A stretch of DNA of 60,959 bases, taken from positions 1-60,959 of the forward strand of contig WTXI01000222.1 of NCBI GenBank assembly GCA_022376515.1, in the 5' to 3' direction. Of this stretch, positions 55,935 to 60,959 are shown one piece after another. The DNA is from Lactifluus volemus (Eukaryota; Basidiomycota; Agaricomycetes; Russulales; Russulaceae). A program made the translations under genes and the position numbers. The notes beneath the pieces were generated by a model. It saw nothing but the letters and a program-made list of their open reading frames with translations. It ran no database searches and had not been told where the DNA came from. How positions within the stretch are numbered: the stretch's first letter is position 1; each line of letters starts with the position of its first letter.

Positions 55935-56357
55935 TGTAAGGTGCTCGGACAACTGGGCCAGAGCCCAGGTCTCATAATCTGTGAGGTTTTACTACTCAGC
56001 GCGTGAAAGGAAAACACTATTATTCTCTATCTAACCTGTGAGGTTTTACTACTATGACAATGGTAAGTCTTTAAGCTATCAGTAAGAGAAAAAAGAAAGC
56101 TCACCTCAGTGCGTGAAAGGAAAACACTGAGGGAAAAAAGGTGCCGCGATAGCGACGAATTTAAGTCTCTCATATCTTTGATTATCATGTGAAAGAAGGT
56201 GGGGCAGAATGTCCCAGAAAGCGTTCAAAGAGGGGAGAGAGTAGCCTAGTAAGGTATCAAGAGGAAGAAAAAGGCTATAGTAAAAGAGCAACAGCCATGA
56301 TGCGTCGATGGTCCATGTGCAGCCACTTTAGGGCTGGCTCAAGATCGTACTCTAACA
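55935..56357 (-). repeat. LTR E: 3' LTR of Copia element E
   Basis: On the minus strand starts TGTTAGAGTACG directly after the purine tract GACTGAGGGGG at the end of pol. The inner end (..CCTTACA at 55935) is an estimate. An internal direct repeat GTGAAAGGAAAACACT plus GTGAGGTTTTACTAC occurs twice (55981-56075 and 56101 on). Confidence 0.7.
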
Positions 56358-56364
56358 CACCCCC

Positions 56365-58250
56365 TCAGTCCTGAAAGCGCAAGCCAAGCTCGCGTGAAAG
56401 TCGCCCATGCTTCTCGCGCACTAGCCCCTTCGTGAATATATCGGCGATCTGATCATCAGTGGGCACGTAGGTGAGATCAATGTTGCCAGCGGCGACTCTC
56501 TCGCGCAAGAAGTGGTGTCGTAAGTTGATGTGTTTCATGCGATCGTGAAATTCAGGGTTTCGGGCGATCGCGATAGCGGATTGGTTGTCCATGTACAAAG
56601 TAGTCGGGAGCGAAAGGTCGAGGTTGAGCTCATGTAATAGACGTCGTAGCCAAATCGCTTCCTTGGCGGCATAAGCGGCTGCAATGTACTCAGCTTCAGT
56701 GCTTGATAGCGCGACCGATGTTTGCTTCTTTGAACCCCAACTAATCGCACCCCCTCCGAGCATGAAAGCGAAACCAGAGGTGGACTTTCTGTCGTTAATG
56801 TCGCTGGCCCAGTCAGCATCCACAAAACCGCGCAAGGTGGTGCCATTAGGGGCCCCGTGCCGAAAGGTGAGACGCAAGGATGAGGATCCCCGTAGGTACT
56901 TAAAGACTCGGTCGAGGGAGTGGAAATGAGACGAGCCAGGCGTGGCGTTATGCCATCCAAGAGCTGACACAGCATAGGCGAGGTCAGGGCACGTGCCGAC
57001 CATGAGGTACATGAGTGCTCCGACAGCACTTTGATAGAGTTTCGCGTCAGATTCAGGCTGTGACAACTTGCGAAGGTACTCGTTGGCGACGGCAGGAGTA
57101 GAGACGGGGCGAACGGAAGACTTCCCGAAGCGCTCAAGGACTTCATTCGAGTACTTTTCTTGTGAGAGAGAGATAGATCTGGTGTCGCGATTGCGGGTGA
57201 CGTGCATGCCAAGGATCCAGGTGAGGTTCCCTAGGTCGGTCATCTCATAGTACTGGCAGAGGAGAGCCTTGTCCCGCTCTATCTCAGCAAGGCTGCTGGA
57301 GGCCATGTGATGTCATCCACATAGAGTGCGATGATAGAGGTGTGAGGGTCAGCGAAACGGACGAAAACAGCATGATCGGATTGTGTATTCTAATACCCCA
57401 TCGAAGTGAGGCGCGCCTTGATATTTTCATACCATACGCGCCCACCTTGCTTCATCCCGTAGACGGCCTTGATGAGTCGCAAGACCATGCCGTCAGGGAT
57501 GTCGAAACCTGGGGGAGGACTCATAAAAATTTCCTCCTTAAGCGTACCGTTCAAATATGCCGATTTGACGTCCATTTGGTGTAACTCGAAATCCCTCTCT
57601 GCAGCAATCGCAAGTATGGTGCGGAGTGAGGTGAGTTTTGCGACAGGCGCGAAAGTTTTGTCGAAATTGACGCCCTCGATTTGCGTGAATCCTTGGGCGA
57701 CGACTCGGGCTTTGTACTTCTGTACGCTACCGTCGGGCCCATGCTTGACGCGGAAGACCCAACGGCTGCCAACAATCTTGCGGCCGCGAGGGCGTGGTAC
57801 GACCTCATAAACGCCCATTTGCTTGAAGGCAATACACTCATTTTCGCACGCGAGTCTCCACTCAGCTGCATCTGGTCGAGCCATAGCCTCATCGAAAGTG
57901 CGAGGATCACTCCCGATTTTGGTTTCAGCAACACTAGCATGTACCGGGGATTTGCATTTGTATGAACTCATGTCGTAGCGAGGGTCGTCATCACGAATCG
58001 GTGCGTGGGTCGCACGTTTCGGGTGGGCGTCTGTGAGAGGGGGTGCAAGAGGAGGAATCGCGGGTTCCGCGTCGTCTCCTTCGATCGCAGCGTCCCCTTC
58101 GTCGTCGTTATCATCGTTGTCGATCACGAGGCGTTCGTGGGTCGGCCCCCCTTTGTCAAATACGACATCACGAGAATAGTAGATTTTGTGAGTGGGGCGA
58201 TGAACAAGTTTGAAGGCTTTATAATTTGCTGCGAGCCCAAGGAAAATACA
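56365..58250 (-). pseudogene. Copia element E Pol: integrase end, RT and RNase H
   Basis: From 58250 leftwards: integrase end LGLAANYKAFKLVHRPTHKI and YYSRDVVFD; an acidic linker; RT with WRLACENECIAFKQMGVYEV, GSRWVFRVKHGPDGSVQKYK, DFELHQMDVKSAYLNGTLKE, KAVYGMKQGGRVWY and the catalytic LYVDD (57318-57332); RNase H DADWASDINDRKSTSG, SSTEAEYIA; end DQIADIFTKGLV and stop 56365. Breaks: TAG near 57390 and a 1 nt loss just after YVDD. Comparatively young. Confidence 0.9.
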
Positions 58251-58944
58251 CAACTCGTTAAAGGGATGACTATAGAGGGACCCCTGGACGTTACGACAAT
58301 CTGCAAGCCCTGTCTCGTCGGGAAGCAAAGCTGTATCGACATTGCAAAATCGACCAACACGCGCGCTACCGAAGTGCTTGGCCACGTGTTCTCTGATATC
58401 TGCGGCAAACTCCCGACTCGGTCCCGTGAGGGATACGAGTATTTCACAACGTTTACAGACGACAAATCGCGAAAAGTCCACGTCGCCAGGCTCAAACACA
58501 AGTCCGACCTTCTTCATCACTTAAAAATTTTCGTGGCGTGAGCTGAACGTGACACTGGGAAGACACTTAAAGTGCTGAGATCAGATGGCGGAGGAGAGTA
58601 CACCGAAAACATTTCTACCCGTTATTTCGAAGAAAGGGGTATTCGGCAAGAAGTCACCACTGCTGACACGCCTGAGCATAATGGCGTAGCAGAACGCATG
58701 AACCGCACCCTATTGGACAAGGTGTGAGCAATGCTTAACGATGCCAACCTCCCCCAATCTTTCTGGTACGACGCTCTCCAATATGCTGCCATCCTCCACA
58801 ACTTTTCCCCTTCCGTTTTGCTTCACAACGTTACCCCAGAAGAGTCCTGGAGTGGCAACAAGCCCAATGTCTCGCGACTCCGAATTTTTGGGTGCAAGGC
58901 ACACATGCACGTCCCTGAGGATTATCGCTCTAAACTATCCTCCC
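58251..58944 (+). pseudogene. Inverted integrase segment of Copia E
   Basis: Plus strand: VKGMTIEGPLDVTTICKPCL (pre-integrase CxxC), EVLGHVFSDICGKLPTRSRE, FTTFTDDKSRKVHVAR, VLRSDGGGEYTENISTRYFE, TADTPEHNGVAERMNRTLLD, RLRIFGCKAHMHVPEDYRSK. All three integrase acidic residues are visible. Two TGA stops (after FVA and DKV). The segment ends exactly where the minus-strand piece would continue the protein, so it is the missing integrase turned round. Confidence 0.85.
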
Positions 58945-59041
58945 TGTTGGAATATGAGCCTGGAGGCAAAAGCCTTATATTTTAATGTACAGAAGGTACA
59001 ACTTTTATATCCCCCAAGGGGGGGGGGATTGGACATGTATA
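58945..59041 (-). repeat. LTR D fragment, second copy
   Basis: TGTTGGAATATGAGCC...GGACATGTATA, nearly identical to 53778-53875; cut short by the zinc-finger retroposon tail. Confidence 0.8.
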
Positions 59042-60150
59042 TTTTATTTTTATTTTTATTTTTTGAAGCATTTTCTATTAACTAGACGGATTTCCGGGGA
59101 GCGCCCGCTATACCGTGTCAAAGTCCTAACAGAACTACTACCTAAGACTTATCACTTGTCACGTAAGGTGTCTATCAGCCCGCGGCGCGTCTGGCGCTTC
59201 TTTGCAGTGTTCAGCCACTCCGAATGCCTGTCCGCGGTACTCTCATAGGGCTGGTCAGAAGCAAGCTCTCCAGCCATCGTGTGTACAGGGGGTCGACCAA
59301 AAGCCGCTCTTATAGCACTGGAGGGGGCCTCAGGCACTTTTGGGGCAGCCTTCGGCTTCTTCTTTTTCGGGGGCGCTTTTGGCTTCGACGTCTTCGCAGC
59401 TTGCAGAGCCGTAGTGGCTGAGGGAGTGAGGGGGGCAGAGGGTGCGGTAGTGGTGTTGGGGGCCGGCTTGTTCGGTTTGGGGGGGCATCAGCTTTACCTT
59501 TGCCCTTCCCCTCCCCACCTTTCCCGCTCGCCTCTTTGGATAAAGGGCATCGGTGTCTCTTCGCGGCTTTGCGAGAGGCGAACTTGCGCCTGCACTGCTG
59601 ACATTGCCGTTGTGGTCTGCCTTTGACTGCTTCTTCAGCGGTCTTCCGGCGTTCTCGCCTCAATGCACGATTCCTTTTCCGTGCAAGACGCTTCTTCTCC
59701 TTTTGGGCGCAGGTTTGATGCCGTTGGCCTTTAGTGAGATCGAAGAAGGCCGTCAGGCCTTCCCCGTTGAGAAGCTCTAAAATAAACCCAAACATCACCT
59801 GTTTCACCTTTTTGATGGGGCGAGGCACGAGCGCAACAGCGCACTTGACCAGGTGAGCGTGGAACTGGGGAGTAAACTCTACCCAGGAAATTTTTCCGTC
59901 CTCGGCCTTTTGAGCCGAGAGGGCGTTCGCCTTGAGGTGGTCCACGGAAAGGAACCAACGGCGACGGAAGATATTGTAGATGTCAAAAATGGAGAGTTCT
60001 GCATCTACAGCAAGTGCCTTCTTCTTGGCAAGCCGCTTACCCGGGGGAAAGTAGCGAGTCGAGGGAAGGGGCTCGGCCCCGCTGTCCAAAGTATCCATGG
60101 CAGGCGTTGAAGTGGGCTGAGAAATGGGAGTCCCAGTAAAAACCCGGGGA
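59042..60150 (-). mobile_element. Zinc-finger retroposon, copy 2
   Basis: Minus-strand 5' end TTTTTACTGGGACTCCCATT (about 60128-60147) equals copy 1; 3' tail AAAAAATAAAAATAAAAATA. No clear duplication. It lies between an LTR D fragment and the 3' end of element C. Confidence 0.75.
59152..60098 (-). pseudogene. Zinc-finger protein of retroposon copy 2
   Basis: An open frame from 60098 to 59310 (262 codons): MDTLDSGAEPLPSTRYFPPG; a conserved core AELSIFDIYNIFRRRWFLSV, FHAHLVKCAVALVPRPIKKV; KEKKRLARKRNRALRRERRK; a C2H2 finger CQQCRRKFASRKAAKRHRC; a basic Pro-rich tail. A frame change near 59330 leads into DRHSEWLNTAKKRQTRRGLI, stop near 59155, also present in copy 1. The core does not match a family I know. 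Basic regions plus a finger suggest nucleic-acid binding, as in LINE ORF1 proteins. Confidence 0.7.
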
Positions 60151-60213
60151 GGGTAAAATTCGTGGGAATTAGAGGGGCCAGACTCATCCTGCTGACCGGT
60201 AGGGGACAGGGGA
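60151..60213 (+). other. 3' end of element C with polypurine tract
   Basis: GGTAGGGGACAGGGGA lies immediately before the LTR start TGTTACGG, as expected of a plus-strand primer site. The rest of this element is not in the window. Confidence 0.6.
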
Positions 60214-60959
60214 TGTTACGGTTATGCAGGCCGCCCGGCCCATTTCTTACTGTTTTCCGTCTGATTTTCGACTTGTGTTGTGACCTAGGATCCCTTTCCT
60301 TGGCCAGCCCCTTCTGTTCCGCTTCTAGGGGCTGTGCGTCGCCGTTTTGGACGTGTATTTGACTCAGGGAGCATGACTCAAATCTTGAGTCAGCGTTCTT
60401 GACTCAGATCTTGAGTCAGACGCACTGAGTCAGTTCTTGAGTCATCAGAACTGACTCAGGTCCTTAGTCAATAGTCTTGACTTCGCTACTGTACTGTGAC
60501 CTTTGTAGGATAGTTGGCTGGCCCTCTGTACGCATAAATAGGGCCCTGTAGACGAGCTAAAGCCCCAGCTTCAGCTTCGTCTAGAATCGCAGTTCATTGT
60601 CTCCTGCTCACACTCGCATCGCATCTTCTCCTCTTTTCTTGTGAATCCCCTCTTCGTACCTTGATCTAGGTACTTCGCGCCACGATCAGACATCTGTGAA
60701 CTTGTTCCATTTCCTTGAAACAAGTCCCCAGACGCCTGAACCCTAATACAAACGCGTTGTGAGAAGTAGTCTCACTTCTCACCCCGCGTCCGCGTTACAA
60801 ACCTTAGTTCAACCTCCACGAGTGTCCATAGAGGCGAGGCATCACTTCCCCTCTAAGAACACTCGCGCCCGTGTTGTGGTTGAACCCACACATCGTCATT
60901 AACCCATCTGCCACCGTCTATCCCTTTTGGGAACGGTAACTCCGACCATCACGTGCGCC
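60214..60959 (+). repeat. LTR C, plus copy (runs off the window)
   Basis: TGTTACGGTTATGCAGG..., TATA-like CGCATAAATAGG near 60530, and a cluster of TGASTCA sites. Matches 52917-53685 in reverse; more CpG retained than in that copy, so it is younger. Confidence 0.8.
60360..60458. promoter_or_regulatory. Cluster of eight TGASTCA sites, LTR C plus copy
   Basis: Exact heptamers start at 60360, 60374, 60386, 60400, 60412, 60426, 60438 and 60452. The 12-14 bp spacing mirrors that of the other copy. Confidence 0.75.

Noticed and set aside
58253..58520. N-terminal third of the 376-codon minus-strand Copia frame
   Set aside because: Here the minus frame is antisense to well-conserved plus-strand integrase text; the true minus-strand protein starts near 58250.
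1..60959. Host biosynthetic or defence gene cluster
   Set aside because: Every recognisable product belongs to a mobile element except the decayed KOW gene.

Overview
The window comes from a fungal genome, most likely a mushroom-forming basidiomycete (Agaricomycetes). The signs are short GT-AG introns of about 45-70 bp and a transposon mix typical of that group: Ty3/Gypsy elements with Gly-rich Gag, Copia, Ngaro/DIRS tyrosine-recombinase elements, a Tad-like LINE, an intron-containing Helitron, pogo and hAT transposases, and an Spt5-like KOW-repeat gene. I cannot name a species. I see no convincing intact single-copy host gene, no real tRNA or rRNA gene, no CRISPR array and no bacterial-type operon. 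The window reads as a nest of transposable elements, possibly heterochromatic or pericentromeric.

Layout. 1-4.5 kb: a minus-strand Gypsy element (called GypsyA here) inserted in the Gag of a second family (GypsyB). 4.5-11 kb: a broken KOW/Spt5-like gene and a pogo DNA transposon (8104-10943, TA duplication), each split by a ~190 bp solo LTR (family X). 11-18 kb: LINE and SINE fragments, two decayed Copia bodies and the RNase H plus tyrosine-recombinase end of a Ngaro element. 18-24 kb: AT-rich repeats, foldback MITEs, a solo LTR and an old Gag remnant. 24.15-32.27 kb: an 8.1 kb Helitron with a five-exon accessory gene and a Rep/helicase gene that has one visible nonsense codon. 32.3-34.8 kb: repeat-family K and a Ngaro reverse-transcriptase fragment. 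34.77-45.38 kb: a complete but decayed GypsyB provirus carrying a MITE, a 900 bp solo LTR and a 5'-truncated LINE. 45.4-48.4 kb: a hAT transposase interrupted by a zinc-finger retroposon. 48.4-51.6 kb: a second GypsyA copy, itself invaded by a hAT-type element and a MITE. 51.7-60.96 kb: further repeats, a Harbinger-type MITE, LTRs of families C, D and E, a Copia pol with an internal inversion, and a second zinc-finger retroposon.

Because many insertions kept their target-site duplications, the order of events can be read directly: LINE, solo LTR and MITE inside GypsyB; MITE inside LTRs; retroposon inside hAT; X LTRs inside pogo and the KOW gene. Most open reading frames carry stops or frameshifts, so nearly all units are probably dead. 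The least decayed coding units are the Helitron genes and the Copia E RT/RNase H.

Most promising for novelty: (i) a ~1.08 kb retroposon encoding its own zinc-finger protein, whose 3' tail resembles that of the LINE 2.4 kb away; (ii) 172 bp foldback MITEs whose two arms carry the same copy-specific variants, suggesting arm-to-arm correction; (iii) eight TGASTCA (Gcn4/AP-1-type) sites packed into exactly 99 bp in both copies of LTR C; (iv) the Helitron accessory gene and possible antisense genes; (v) a long Cys/His-rich C-terminal extension of GypsyB Pol behind an A AAA AAG slippery site.
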